The position numbers and the translations under genes are program-made. DNA of 64,000 nt, from the NCBI RefSeq assembly GCF_009720655.1, contig NZ_WNKS01000013.1, forward strand, positions 61,072-125,071, given 5' to 3'. Shown here one piece after another: positions 46,711 through 55,061 of this stretch. Within the stretch, counting starts at the first letter, position 1. Every line of letters starts with the position of its first letter. Origin of the DNA: Rhodoblastus acidophilus. Its GTDB lineage: Bacteria; Pseudomonadota; Alphaproteobacteria; Rhizobiales; Beijerinckiaceae. Below the pieces are notes generated by a model, which ran no database searches, had not been told where the DNA came from, and worked only from the letters and a program-made list of their open reading frames with translations.

Positions 46711-47859
46711 ATGACCCGACCCCACCAGACCCGCTCCGCGCGCGCAGTGTTCGAACCCGCGCAAGCCGGCGCATTGAAACTCGCCAATCGCATCGTCATG
46801 GCGCCGCTCACCCGCAACCGCGCCGCAGAAGACTTGAGCCCCGGACCTTTCGCCGCCGAATATTACGCGCAGCGCGCCTCAGCCGGCTTGATCATCGCCG
46901 AGGCCACGCAGGTGTCCGCGCAGGCGCAAGGCTATGCCAACACGCCCGGCTGCTACACCGACGCACAGGTCCAGGGCTGGAAGAAAGTCACGGAGGCCGT
47001 GCACGAAAAGGGCGGGACCATCGTGGTGCAGTTGTGGCATACGGGCCGCGTCTCGCACACCAGTTTCCAGAAGGACGGCCAAGCGCCCGTGGGGCCTTCC
47101 GCCATAAGAGCGCGCACAAAAACCTTCGTCGCCGGCGAGGGGTTTGTCGACGTTTCGACGCCTCGCGCGCTGGACCTGCGAGAGATCCCCGGCATCATCG
47201 AGGACTTTGGCAACGCCTGCTCCCGCGCCATCGAAGCCGGTTTCGACGGCGTGGAATTGCACGGCGCCCATGGCTACCTGCTCGACGCCTTTCTGCGCGA
47301 CGGGACGAACCATCGCACCGACGCCTATGGCGGCCCCATCGAAAATCGCGCGCGGCTGTTGCTCGAAGTTGCAAGGGCTTGCGCGGACGCGATCGGCGCC
47401 GAGCGCCTGGGCGTTCGACTCTCTCCGGTCTCGACCGCCGGCGATTCCCACGACAGCCATCCGCAGGCGCTTTTCAATCATGTCGTTGAAGGCCTCAACC
47501 CGCTGGGCCTGGCCTATCTCCATGTGGTGGAGGGCGAGACGGGCGGCGACAGGGATAGCATGGCCTTCGACTATGAAGCCCTCAGCGCGCGTTTCGACGG
47601 CGCCTGGATGGTCAATAACGGCTACGACCGGCAGATGGCGATCGACGCCGTCGTCAGCGGCCGCGCCGATCTCGTCTCCTTTGGCCGCCCGTTCATCGCC
47701 AATCCGGATCTCGTCGAGCGTCTGAGCCAGAACGCGCCTCTCAACAAGCTGATGGGACAGGAAACGTTCTATGGTGGCGGCGCTCACGGCTACACCGATT
47801 ACCCGACGCTCAACCCCGATCACGTCGCGACGCGTTCTGACGTGACGGCTTCGGTCTGA
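46711..47859 (+). CDS. NADH:flavin oxidoreductase, old yellow enzyme family
   Basis: 382 aa. FMN-dependent ene-reductase of the OYE class: LANRIVMAPLTRNRA at the start, QLWHTGRVSH with the substrate-binding residues, ELHGAHGYLLDAFLRDGTNHRTDAYGGPIENRARLLLEV and the C-terminal VSFGRPFIANPDLVERL. Such enzymes reduce alkene bonds of enones and nitro compounds; resembles NemA/XenA. Two ATGs are near (46693 and 46711); the second has CAGGA nine bases upstream. Follows the BON gene but with its own leader. Confidence 0.92.
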   Translation: MTRPHQTRSARAVFEPAQAGALKLANRIVMAPLTRNRAAEDLSPGPFAAEYYAQRASAGLIIAEATQVSAQAQGYANTPGCYTDAQVQGWKKVTEAVHEKGGTIVVQLWHTGRVSHTSFQKDGQAPVGPSAIRARTKTFVAGEGFVDVSTPRALDLREIPGIIEDFGNACSRAIEAGFDGVELHGAHGYLLDAFLRDGTNHRTDAYGGPIENRARLLLEVARACADAIGAERLGVRLSPVSTAGDSHDSHPQALFNHVVEGLNPLGLAYLHVVEGETGGDRDSMAFDYEALSARFDGAWMVNNGYDRQMAIDAVVSGRADLVSFGRPFIANPDLVERLSQNAPLNKLMGQETFYGGGAHGYTDYPTLNPDHVATRSDVTASV

Positions 47860-48004
47860 ACGCGGCGCATTGCATCGCGTGACTTCACGCCTGGACTCGG
47901 ATCATCCGATCAAGGTCAAGTCGTCACGCCCGGCCATTGTCGATTTCTCGAGCGCATCTGGTGAAAACCTGTTCGCCGAATGCGCTTCAGGTTTTTGATT
48001 TTTA

Positions 48005-48048
48005 GCGTTTTCTTCACGCGAACCGGCATCCGCTTCGCGTGAAGGCGC
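48005..48048. repeat. Dispersed palindromic repeat, copy 2
   Basis: Second copy of the element at 11639-11682: GCGTTTTC, then perfect inner arms TTCACGCGAA/TTCGCGTGAA (48013-48022 with 48034-48043) around CCGGCATCCGC, then GGCGC. Lies between the old yellow enzyme gene and a small Cys-rich ORF. Confidence 0.75.
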
Positions 48049-48056
48049 TTTAACCC

Positions 48057-48278
48057 ATGAGCATCATGACCCCTCCATTCCCCTGTTGCGCCGCATGCCC
48101 CGCGGGCGACAATGATCTCCAGTTGCTGTCGTCCCGGTCGCGTCGAACAGGCTATGCGATTGCCTTGCGATGCCCACGTTGCGGATGTTCCTGGACAGCT
48201 GAAATTCCGTTTTCGGACGCCAAAAGGATCAAGGGCGCCGCCAGTTGGAGGGTGGTGAACACCACCCCACGCGGATGA
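48057..48278 (+). CDS. Possible small Cys-rich zinc-ribbon-like protein
   Basis: 73 codons. CCAACP near residue 10 and CPRCGC near residue 39 could form a zinc ribbon. No Shine-Dalgarno is obvious, and the ORF begins nine bases after a palindromic repeat, so the call is weak. No homologue recognised. Confidence 0.35.
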   Translation: MSIMTPPFPCCAACPAGDNDLQLLSSRSRRTGYAIALRCPRCGCSWTAEIPFSDAKRIKGAASWRVVNTTPRG

Positions 48279-48359
48279 AGCCGAGACCGCGACCGCGCGA
48301 GGGGCGCGGACAGCGAGCGTCCGCTCATGGGAAATGCGCGCGCGAAAAGAAAAAAACCG

Positions 48360-49892
48360 TCAGCACATTGCATTCTGTTCCATCGTCCATTCCGCTTTGA
48401 GACTTTCGAGGTCGCGGTAAATCGAGGCGACGGCGAGCACGCGACCCTGTTTCTTGTACTTGATCAGGCAGTCCCGTCCCGCGATGTCGCCGCTGATCGC
48501 CATCTCGTCCCACTGTTCCGCGTGACCGACGTAATTGATCGGGACGTCATAGTGCTGGCTCCAGAAGAACGGCACGGCGTCGAACGGCTCGCGCCGCCCC
48601 AGCATATTGCGCGCGACGGTCTGACCCTGACGTTCCGCCACCACCCAATGCTCGACCCGGATGTTCTCCCGGGAATGCGGATCGGGCCAGCGCGCGATAT
48701 CGCCAGCGGCAAAGACGCCGGGGATGCTGGTTTCGAGATGGGCATTGACGACAACGCCGCGATCGAGCGCGAGGCCAGCCTGTTCAGCCAGCGCCAGTCG
48801 CGGCCGCACGCCGACGCCGACGACGATGAAGTCGGCCTCCAGCACGCCGCCGCTCTTGAGCGTCGCGCGCTTGCCATCGATGGCGAGCACGGTATCGCCG
48901 AGATGGAAGACGACGCCATGGTCTTCATGCAGCGCGCGCACGAAATCGCCCATTTCGGCTCCAAGCACGCGCTCCATCGGGCGTTGCTCCGGCGCGACCA
49001 CATGGACCTCGATGTCGCGCGCGCGTAAAGCCGCCGCCGCCTCCAGCCCGATGAAGCTCGCGCCGATCACAACGGCGCGGCGCGCGCCGACAGTGGAGGC
49101 GATGATGGCGCGGCAATCGGCGAGGGAGCGCAGCGTATGAACATGCGGCTGGTCGGCGCCCGGAATCGTGAGACGCACAGGTTCGGCGCCGGTCGCCAGC
49201 AACAGGCGATCGTAGGAAACAGCGCCGCCGCCAGCGACGATGACGTTTTTCGTCTTGGTGTCGATGGAGACGACTTCAGTCTTCAAGCGCAAGTCGATGG
49301 CCGCCTCGTGATAAAAACTGTCCGGGCGCAACGGCAGCCAGTCTTCCGGAGCGCCGCCGGCAAGATAATCCTTCGACAGGTTGGGACGATCGACCGGCGC
49401 CGCGCTGTCGTTGCTCAACATGACGATGCCGCCGCGAAACGCCTGCCGCCTCAACATTTCGGCAGCACCGAACCCGGCGGCGCCGCCCCCGACGATCACA
49501 ATTTTTTCGGGCGCGTCTGCGGGCGCTTGGCGCTGCGGCTTTGGCAGCTCGCGCTTTCGGCGGACGAAGATGCGATCGCCCTGCCTCTCGACCTGCCAGA
49601 CGGAGAGCGGGTTCAGCGCCGGCGCGCGCGTGGCTTCACCGGTTCTCAAGTCGAAGCAAGCGTGATGCCAAGGGCACCGGATGCCGTCGCCGACCACAAG
49701 GCCATCCGCGAGCGGCGCGTGGTAATGACTGCAATAGGCGTCGATGGCGAAAATCTCCGGGCCGGAGCGCACCAGCAAGACGTCCTGACCGCCGACATGA
49801 CCGAGCAAGGTGTCGCCGGCAAAGTCGTTTTGCGAGATACCCTGCGTGAGGTCGGGACCCGCTGGCGACCCATGCTCTTCGCTCATGTTCAT
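48360..49892 (-). CDS. FAD-dependent reductase with N-terminal Rieske [2Fe-2S] domain (AIF/NirD-like)
   Basis: 510 aa. Residues 1-110 are a Rieske ferredoxin-like domain: Cys54-x-His56 (AYCSHYH) and Cys73-xx-His76 (RCPWHHAC). Residues 128-510 form an FAD/NAD(P)H disulphide-reductase-type oxidoreductase: IVIVGGGAAGFGAAEML (FAD), the NAD site AVVIGASFIGLEAAAALRARDIEVHVV and FIVVGVGVRPRLALAEQAGL. This fusion resembles AIFM3-type proteins and ferredoxin reductases. Electron acceptor is unknown. Two start ATGs are close (49892 and 49886). Confidence 0.9.
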   Translation of the reverse strand: MNMSEEHGSPAGPDLTQGISQNDFAGDTLLGHVGGQDVLLVRSGPEIFAIDAYCSHYHAPLADGLVVGDGIRCPWHHACFDLRTGEATRAPALNPLSVWQVERQGDRIFVRRKRELPKPQRQAPADAPEKIVIVGGGAAGFGAAEMLRRQAFRGGIVMLSNDSAAPVDRPNLSKDYLAGGAPEDWLPLRPDSFYHEAAIDLRLKTEVVSIDTKTKNVIVAGGGAVSYDRLLLATGAEPVRLTIPGADQPHVHTLRSLADCRAIIASTVGARRAVVIGASFIGLEAAAALRARDIEVHVVAPEQRPMERVLGAEMGDFVRALHEDHGVVFHLGDTVLAIDGKRATLKSGGVLEADFIVVGVGVRPRLALAEQAGLALDRGVVVNAHLETSIPGVFAAGDIARWPDPHSRENIRVEHWVVAERQGQTVARNMLGRREPFDAVPFFWSQHYDVPINYVGHAEQWDEMAISGDIAGRDCLIKYKKQGRVLAVASIYRDLESLKAEWTMEQNAMC

Positions 49893-49961
49893 TTCTCCCT
49901 CATTGGAACAGCGGCATGAAGCGCTTTCCGGCGCCGCGATCCAGATGGTGTTGTGAACGAC

Positions 49962-50408
49962 TCACTTCACTGGAGCGATCAGACCCCGGATTTCGCCTGA
50001 AGGATTCTTTTGCGTATGGACATTGACGTACCATTCGCCATCGGTGACGCTTTTTGCCTGCTCTGGCGTCAGGATCGCCGAGCCTTTCACCGGACTGACG
50101 GGAACGACGCCTTTCTCGACGAGCCAGAGCACGGGCGGCGCATTTTTGCCGGGCATGGCCGGACCATGAAAATGCACCATAGTGGCGGGCCCGGCGAGGT
50201 CGCCGAATTTGAGCGTCCAGGACAACGCGCGAGTCGCGGGGTCCAAGGCGAGCACGACCTTTTCCTTTCCGGGGGTTTGGACCGCCGGAACTTCATCGGC
50301 GCCAGAAAGAATGGCGGTCATCCTGGTCTCGGACAAGGCTTGGGTCGCCAGCAGCGCGGGCAGGATGCTCATGATCACGGAATTGCGAAAGGAATTCAGA
50401 ATGGCCAT
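49962..50408 (-). CDS. CHRD domain protein
   Basis: 148 aa secreted protein: signal peptide (MAILNSFRNSVIMSILPALLATQALS), then a CHRD domain with the family's LSGADEVPAVQTPGKEKVVLALDP opening, MVHFHGPAMPGKNAPPVLWL and the EWYVNVHTQKNPSGEIRGLI end. Best start is ATG 50408, eight bases after GGAG. An EcfG-type promoter lies upstream (50495-50520). CHRD function in bacteria is unknown. Confidence 0.88.
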   Translation of the reverse strand: MAILNSFRNSVIMSILPALLATQALSETRMTAILSGADEVPAVQTPGKEKVVLALDPATRALSWTLKFGDLAGPATMVHFHGPAMPGKNAPPVLWLVEKGVVPVSPVKGSAILTPEQAKSVTDGEWYVNVHTQKNPSGEIRGLIAPVK

Positions 50409-50494
50409 TTCCATCTCTCCAAGATTCACAATCCGTCGGAACAGAAATATCTGTCCCTTGGTGAAAAGGAGTCGCCGCGCTCACGCTTTTGCGT

Positions 50495-50520
50495 AACGCG
50501 CGCTTGAGCGATTGAGTTCC
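50495..50520 (-). promoter_or_regulatory. EcfG (general stress sigma) promoter upstream of the CHRD gene
   Basis: On the minus strand, GGAAC (50516-50520) and CGTT (50495-50498) with a 17-base spacer, the exact alphaproteobacterial sigma-EcfG consensus. About 87 bases to the CHRD start codon. Fits with PhyR in the same window. Confidence 0.6.
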
Positions 50521-50701
50521 TGATATCGTTGGACGAGACGTGTCGGCGGCGCTTTTATTCCCGCGTCCGCCCATGTCCGCGCCGGTCAAGGCGTGATCGC
50601 CTTTGATGAGATCAGACAGATGTCGCGCGACATCACGCGGATCGGGGTCTCCGGCTCTTTTCGCCGTCGTCGGCGGGCGGCGCGCCGATCGGCGCCGGTC
50701 T

Positions 50702-51640
50702 TTAGCCGGCGTCCAGCCCGAGCACGGCGAACTGAGGGTCGCGCCAGCATCGCGCCAGCCGCCAGCCCGCTGCTTCCGCCAGCGCCGCGAACCCGTCGAG
50801 ATCGTATTTGCGCGAACTTTCGGTGTGGATGGACTCGCCCGCCTGAAATGCAAAACTTCGGCCCGCCGCCGGAATCTTGCGCGCGTCGAGGCTGACCAGA
50901 TGCATTTCGACGGCGGACTCCGCCTCGTTCCAGCGGGCCTCATGCTCGAACCTGTCGAGGGGAAAGCCTCCATCCAGCTCGCGGTTGATCCGTTCCAGCA
51001 GATTCAAGTTGAAGGCGGCGGTGACGCCCTCGCTGTCGTCGTAGGCGTTGAGCAGGGTTTTGCGGTCCTTCTTGAGATCGACGCCGATGATCGCCCGGCC
51101 GCCCTCGACATGAGCCCGCATGCGCGTGAGGAAGGCGATGGCCTCGCGTCGGTCGAGATTACCGATGGTCGAGCCGGGAAAGAAGGCGACACGCGGTCCA
51201 CGCGGCAAGTCGGGCAGGTGGAACGCGCCGGTGAAGTCGGCAAGGACAGGCGAAATTTTTAAAGACGTAAACCGGCGGCCAATGCGCTGCGTCGTGCACA
51301 AGAGTTCGTCACCCGCAATATCGATTGGGACGTAGAGCCGAGGCGCGTCGAGCGCGTCAATCAGAAGTTCGGTCTTGATGCCGGCGCCTGCGCCATATTC
51401 CAGCAGCGCCGCGCCCTCGCCGCAGAAGCGGGCGATGTCCGGCGCGTGGCGCGACAAAATCGTCGTCTCCGCTCGGGTGGGGTAGTAATCTTCAAGCCGC
51501 GTGATCGCGTTAAAAAGTTCGCAGCCGCGGGCGTCATAGAGCCAGCAACTCGGCAGAGTTTTTCGCGGCGGGGACAGGCCCGCGAGGACGGCGTCGCGAA
51601 AAGCCTCGTTCCAGCGGGTTTGCGTATCGAGTTCCGTCAT
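50702..51640 (-). CDS. egtD: L-histidine N-alpha-methyltransferase EgtD
   Basis: 312 aa. Makes hercynine (trimethyl-histidine), the first step of ergothioneine synthesis, with three SAM. Family motifs: TLPSCWLYDARGCELFNAITRLEDYYPTRAE, LLEYGAGAGIKTELLIDAL (SAM site), VAFFPGSTIGNLDRREAIAFL and MHLVSLDARKIPAAG; FEHEARWNEAESAVEMH is typical. Start at 51640 overlaps the egtB stop (ATGA). Second gene of an egtB-egtD operon. Confidence 0.92.
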   Translation of the reverse strand: MTELDTQTRWNEAFRDAVLAGLSPPRKTLPSCWLYDARGCELFNAITRLEDYYPTRAETTILSRHAPDIARFCGEGAALLEYGAGAGIKTELLIDALDAPRLYVPIDIAGDELLCTTQRIGRRFTSLKISPVLADFTGAFHLPDLPRGPRVAFFPGSTIGNLDRREAIAFLTRMRAHVEGGRAIIGVDLKKDRKTLLNAYDDSEGVTAAFNLNLLERINRELDGGFPLDRFEHEARWNEAESAVEMHLVSLDARKIPAAGRSFAFQAGESIHTESSRKYDLDGFAALAEAAGWRLARCWRDPQFAVLGLDAG

Positions 51641-52878
51641 GAGTCCTCCGCCAGGCGCACGCCCGAAAACTGCCACCGGGCGTCGGGCGGAAAAAAGTTT
51701 CGGTAAGTGGCGCGAATATGCGTTTTGGGGCTGACGCAGGAGCCGCCGCGCAGCACGAACTGCCCGCACATGAATTTTCCGTTGTATTCGCTCGCCTCGC
51801 CTTCGGCGGGGCGGAAGTGCGGGTAGGGCGAGAAGGGGCTTGATGTCCATTCCCAGACATCGCCGAACATTTGGCGCAAACCGGCGCCTTCGGCGGCGGC
51901 CGGACGCAGCCGCCCGGACTCCAAAAAATTGCCGCGCATCGGCAGGTTTTCCGCCGCCAGCTCCCACTCCGCTTCGGTCGGCAGGCGTTTTCCCGACCAG
52001 CGCGCGAAGGCGTCGGCCTCGAAATAGCTGATATGCGCGACTGGCGCGGCGGGATCAACGCGGCGCATGCCGGACAAGGTCATGGTCCAGAACGCGCCGT
52101 CGCGCTGTTCCCAATAGAGCGGCGCAGTCCAGCCCTCAGTGAGACATTTGGCCCAGCCTTCGGACAGCCACAACAGCGGGTTGCGATAGCCGCCCTCATC
52201 GATGAATGCGATCCATTCCGCATTGGTGACCTGCCGGTCCGCGATCCGGTAGGGCGGCACGAAAACGCGGTGGCGCGGGCGCTCGCAGTCGTAAGCGAAA
52301 TGTCTGTCGCCCGCGCCGATCTCCGCGAGGCCGCCGTCAAGGGGCAGGAAGCGCACGGGCGCGCTCTCGCCCGCCTCGTCGGACGCGCGCTCCTTGTAGG
52401 CCGGGCGCAGCGGGCTTTGCGCGAACAGATGCAGGATGTCGGTCAGCAGGAGCTCCTGGTGCTGGCTCTCGTGATGGCGGCCGAGTTCGATCAGCTCCAG
52501 CGCCGCTTCGGAAGGCGCGCGCTGACAAAAATCTTCGATCGCGCGGTCCACATGGTCGCGATAGGCGCAAATTGTTTCGAGCGTGGGTCGCGTGAGCATG
52601 CCGCGCCGGGGTCTGGGGTGCCGCGCGCCCAAAGCCTCGTAATAGGAGTTGAACAGGTAGCCGAAGGCGGGATCGAAGGGCGTGTAGCCCGTCGAGAATC
52701 GCTGCAGAACCATGGTCTCGAAGAACCAGCTGGTATGCGCCAGATGCCATTTGGCGGGGCTGGCGTCCGGCATGGATTGCACGGTGGCGTCGGCGTCGGA
52801 CAGCGGAGCGGCAAGCGTGCGGCTGAGCGTGCGCGTGACCTGGAACTGGCGAAATATTTCGTGATGTCGCGATGACAC
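51637..52878 (-). CDS. egtB: Ergothioneine biosynthesis protein EgtB (hercynine oxygenase)
   Basis: 413 aa. Non-haem iron sulfoxide synthase joining hercynine to a cysteine or gamma-glutamylcysteine. An N-terminal DinB-like domain carries the iron-binding histidines (KWHLAHTSWFF; RHHESQHQELLLTDI), and the C-terminal FGE-sulfatase domain ends with WEWTSSPFSPYPHFRP and VLRGGSCVSP. Start is a GTG at 52878, four bases after GGAGG. No EgtE or EgtA is adjacent. Confidence 0.93.
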   Translation of the reverse strand: MSSRHHEIFRQFQVTRTLSRTLAAPLSDADATVQSMPDASPAKWHLAHTSWFFETMVLQRFSTGYTPFDPAFGYLFNSYYEALGARHPRPRRGMLTRPTLETICAYRDHVDRAIEDFCQRAPSEAALELIELGRHHESQHQELLLTDILHLFAQSPLRPAYKERASDEAGESAPVRFLPLDGGLAEIGAGDRHFAYDCERPRHRVFVPPYRIADRQVTNAEWIAFIDEGGYRNPLLWLSEGWAKCLTEGWTAPLYWEQRDGAFWTMTLSGMRRVDPAAPVAHISYFEADAFARWSGKRLPTEAEWELAAENLPMRGNFLESGRLRPAAAEGAGLRQMFGDVWEWTSSPFSPYPHFRPAEGEASEYNGKFMCGQFVLRGGSCVSPKTHIRATYRNFFPPDARWQFSGVRLAEDS

Positions 52879-52999
52879 GGGACCTCCGCGGCAAGAGCCA
52901 CGTTAATCTCTTGGCGGCGCGGAAGTTCCGTTGTTTGCATCGGTTCCGCTTGCTTGCGGCGCCGGCGCGACCATTTCAGAAGCAACACGGAGACGAAAC

Positions 53000-53179
53000 A
53001 TGGCCGAAGCCAAGCCGCGTGCGGAAAAACGCCAGAAACCCAAAGAGGACAAGAACAAGACCTCCGAGAAGAAGCAGCCCTGGGATGAGGTGGCGGAGGC
53101 GTCGTGGGAGTCCTTCCCCGCGAGCGACCCGCCTGCCTACACCATGCGCCGCCCCAAGGAGAAACGCGGCGAGCAGTGA
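53000..53179 (+). CDS. Small charged protein, SWESFPASDPP motif
   Basis: 59 aa, very basic N-terminal half (MAEAKPRAEKRQKPKEDKNK) and a C-terminal WDEVAEASWESFPASDPPAYT, a motif widespread in small alphaproteobacterial proteins of unknown role. ATG at 53000, nine bases after CGGAGA. Its TGA overlaps the GTG start of the AI-2E protein gene (GTGA). A weak EcfG-like sequence lies about 55-79 bp upstream. Confidence 0.7.
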   Translation: MAEAKPRAEKRQKPKEDKNKTSEKKQPWDEVAEASWESFPASDPPAYTMRRPKEKRGEQ

Positions 53180-54237
53180 ACAAAATCGATCCTCTGGACA
53201 GGCCCGACGTCGACGCGGGCCAAATGGGCCGCCTCGGCGATTACGCCGCCATCGGGCTGTTCACGCTCGCCATATTCGCGGTTCTGAAGACGGCGGGCGA
53301 CGTGATCGCGCCGATCGTCGCCGCGATTTTTGTCGGCGCGATCCTGTCGCGGATCGCGGAGCGCCTCAACCAGCTTGGTCTCCCCTCCGTCGTCGCCAAC
53401 ACCCTGGTGGTGGTCTGCGCGGTCGCCCTCGGCCTGCTGCTGATCGCGGGTCTGGCCGAACCCCTCGCCAGCCTGGTGGCGCGGGCCCCGGACATGGCCC
53501 GGGCCGTGGCCGACATGAGCCAGCCGCTGGCGCAGCGCCTGAATCGCCTGCTCGGCGAATTGGGGCACAGCCACGCCGGCGCTCCCGCCGGTCCCGGCCT
53601 GGGCGACGCGATGGGTTGGATCACCGCCTTTCTCGGCCGCCTGACGCCGGCTCTGGAGGGCCTTCTGATCTTTTTTCCCTGCCTGGCCTTCTTCGTCGCC
53701 GGTCGCGACTCCATGCGCAAGCAGATGGTGCTGGCCATGCCCAAGCGCGCCAGCCGTCTCTCCACGCTGAAGACGATCGCCGCCGTCGAGCGGGCGCTGT
53801 CGCAATATTTCGCCACGACGGCTCTGGTTTACGCCTCGGTGGGGGCCGTCACCGGCGCGATCGTTCTGGCCTTTGGCCTTTCTCAACCGCTGCTGTGGGC
53901 GGTCATGACTTTTGCGCTCGGCTACGTTCCCTACATTGGAGTATCGCTGATCGCCCTGGCGCTGACGGTCGCGGGTCTCCTGACCTTCCAGGGCCTATTC
54001 GCCTTGGCGCCAGCGGCGCTCTATCTCGCGGCGCATCTGTTCAGCGAGTTCGTCATCATGCCGACGCTGCTGGGCCGCCGCTACGAAATCAACCCGTTCC
54101 TCATTTTTCTCGCCATCGTGTTCTGGGGCTGGATGTGGGGACCTGTCGGCGCGATTCTTGCGGTTCCGCTGCTGGTCACGGCGCAGACGGTGGCGGACGC
54201 GCTGATGACGGAGCCGGACCGCGCCGCCTTGCCCTGA
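53176..54237 (+). CDS. AI-2E family transporter (TqsA/PerM-like)
   Basis: 353 aa. GTG start at 53176, overlapping the preceding stop codon. Eight or so transmembrane segments in the AI-2E exporter/PerM pattern: DYAAIGLFTLAIFAVLKTAGDVIAPIVAAIFVGAILSRI, then the cytoplasmic loop, then VTGAIVLAFGLSQPLLWAVMTFALGYVPYIGVSLIALAL and the end FLIFLAIVFWGWMWGPVGAILAVPLL. Ligand is unknown. Confidence 0.87.
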   Translation: MNKIDPLDRPDVDAGQMGRLGDYAAIGLFTLAIFAVLKTAGDVIAPIVAAIFVGAILSRIAERLNQLGLPSVVANTLVVVCAVALGLLLIAGLAEPLASLVARAPDMARAVADMSQPLAQRLNRLLGELGHSHAGAPAGPGLGDAMGWITAFLGRLTPALEGLLIFFPCLAFFVAGRDSMRKQMVLAMPKRASRLSTLKTIAAVERALSQYFATTALVYASVGAVTGAIVLAFGLSQPLLWAVMTFALGYVPYIGVSLIALALTVAGLLTFQGLFALAPAALYLAAHLFSEFVIMPTLLGRRYEINPFLIFLAIVFWGWMWGPVGAILAVPLLVTAQTVADALMTEPDRAALP

Positions 54238-54241
54238 AACC

Positions 54242-54637
54242 TCAATCTGTCCTGCGGGCGCTACGCAGCGCGAAATAGGTCGCAGCGGCCGTCGACGCGA
54301 GCCCGATCAGCTTGGCGTTGCGCAGGCCGAACCGCAGCGCCTGTGGCGCAAGGGCGACGACCGCGCTGGTTCGGACCGCCGTCGTCATCCGCTCGACGCC
54401 GCCGCCGATCAGCGCCCGCCCGGTCAAACCAGCAGCCAGGGCGACAAGCAGCGAACCGCCCGCCACGCACAAGGCCGCAAGACGCGGTTGCATGGAGTCG
54501 AGCAGGGCCAGATAGGCGGCGCCGGCGAGGCAAGCGAAGGCCACCAGCAGGGCGAGCGCCGCAACAACCGCAAAGCCGGCGCCGAAAGCAATGGAGCGCG
54601 CCGCGCGCACCCGGAGGGAGGGCCCGCCCTCCGTCAT
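54242..54637 (-). CDS. Small membrane protein of unknown function
   Basis: 131 aa with two or three transmembrane segments (SIAFGAGFAVVAALALLVAFACLAGAAYLALL; LAALCVAGGSLLVALAAGLTG), resembling the phage-holin-like DUF1469 type. ATG at 54637 overlaps the stop of the upstream gene (ATGA). Ends four bases from the AI-2E gene stop, convergent. Part of a two-gene operon preceded by an EcfG promoter. Confidence 0.7.
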   Translation of the reverse strand: MTEGGPSLRVRAARSIAFGAGFAVVAALALLVAFACLAGAAYLALLDSMQPRLAALCVAGGSLLVALAAGLTGRALIGGGVERMTTAVRTSAVVALAPQALRFGLRNAKLIGLASTAAATYFALRSARRTD

Positions 54638-54903
54638 CGGCGGCGTCCCCCGAACGGCCATGGCGCGAACAGGAAACCCGCGGCGGCGAGCGAAACCAGC
54701 GGTCTCGACGCCGCCGCGCGCTCAAGCGAATCGACGACATATTCGCTCATGGTGTTGGCGAGGTTGGCGAACCACTCGGCGACCTCGGCCGCGTCGCTCC
54801 TGCGCTCTTGCGCCGCGTCTCCCGTATCGGCCACTTCAGCCGCGACCGCGCGGACCACGGCTTCGTTCAAGGCTTCGCCTTTGGCGTCTGGACCGATGGT
54901 CAT
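54634..54903 (-). CDS. Small protein with C-terminal membrane anchor
   Basis: 89 aa. N-terminal acidic helical part (MTIGPDAKGEALNEAVVRAV... EVAEWFANLANTMSEYVVDSLERA) and a C-terminal hydrophobic stretch LVSLAAAGFLFAPWPFGGRRR, like ElaB/YqjD-type ribosome-associated small membrane proteins (a similarity of layout only). ATG at 54903 follows GGAGGA. Its EcfG promoter is listed separately. Confidence 0.7.
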   Translation of the reverse strand: MTIGPDAKGEALNEAVVRAVAAEVADTGDAAQERRSDAAEVAEWFANLANTMSEYVVDSLERAAASRPLVSLAAAGFLFAPWPFGGRRR

Positions 54904-54925
54904 GCTTGTCCTCCGTTTGACCGCA

Positions 54926-54950
54926 AACGCCGCTCCCAAAACATTGTTCC
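54926..54950 (-). promoter_or_regulatory. EcfG promoter upstream of the two-gene membrane operon
   Basis: On the minus strand, GGAAC (54946-54950), 16-base spacer and CGTT (54926-54929), the full EcfG consensus. It lies 23 bases before the ATG at 54903, and only 112 bp from the phyR start on the other strand. Confidence 0.7.
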
Positions 54951-55002
54951 GAGCCGTGCGCGCGCCGATTTGCTGGAGCGCAGCTTTTTTTGCTAGCTTT
55001 CG

Positions 55003-55028
55003 GGAACCGAACCCACGTCCAAGGTGTT
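55003..55028 (+). promoter_or_regulatory. EcfG-like promoter upstream of phyR
   Basis: GGAAC (55003-55007), 17-base spacer, TGTT (55025-55028); one mismatch from CGTT. Lies 34 bases before the phyR ATG. phyR autoregulation through EcfG is usual in alphaproteobacteria. Confidence 0.55.
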
Positions 55029-55061
55029 TCGTGAGGTGAGTGAGTCGGGCTGGAGTTACTG

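Noticed and set aside
50678..50697. GCGCCGATCGGCGC palindrome after egtD as a terminator
   Set aside because: No loop and no T-run; it is as likely to be a chance palindrome.
52921..52945. EcfG-like GGAAG-N16-GGTT upstream of the SWESFPASDPP protein
   Set aside because: Two mismatches to the consensus; kept only as a remark in the gene entry.
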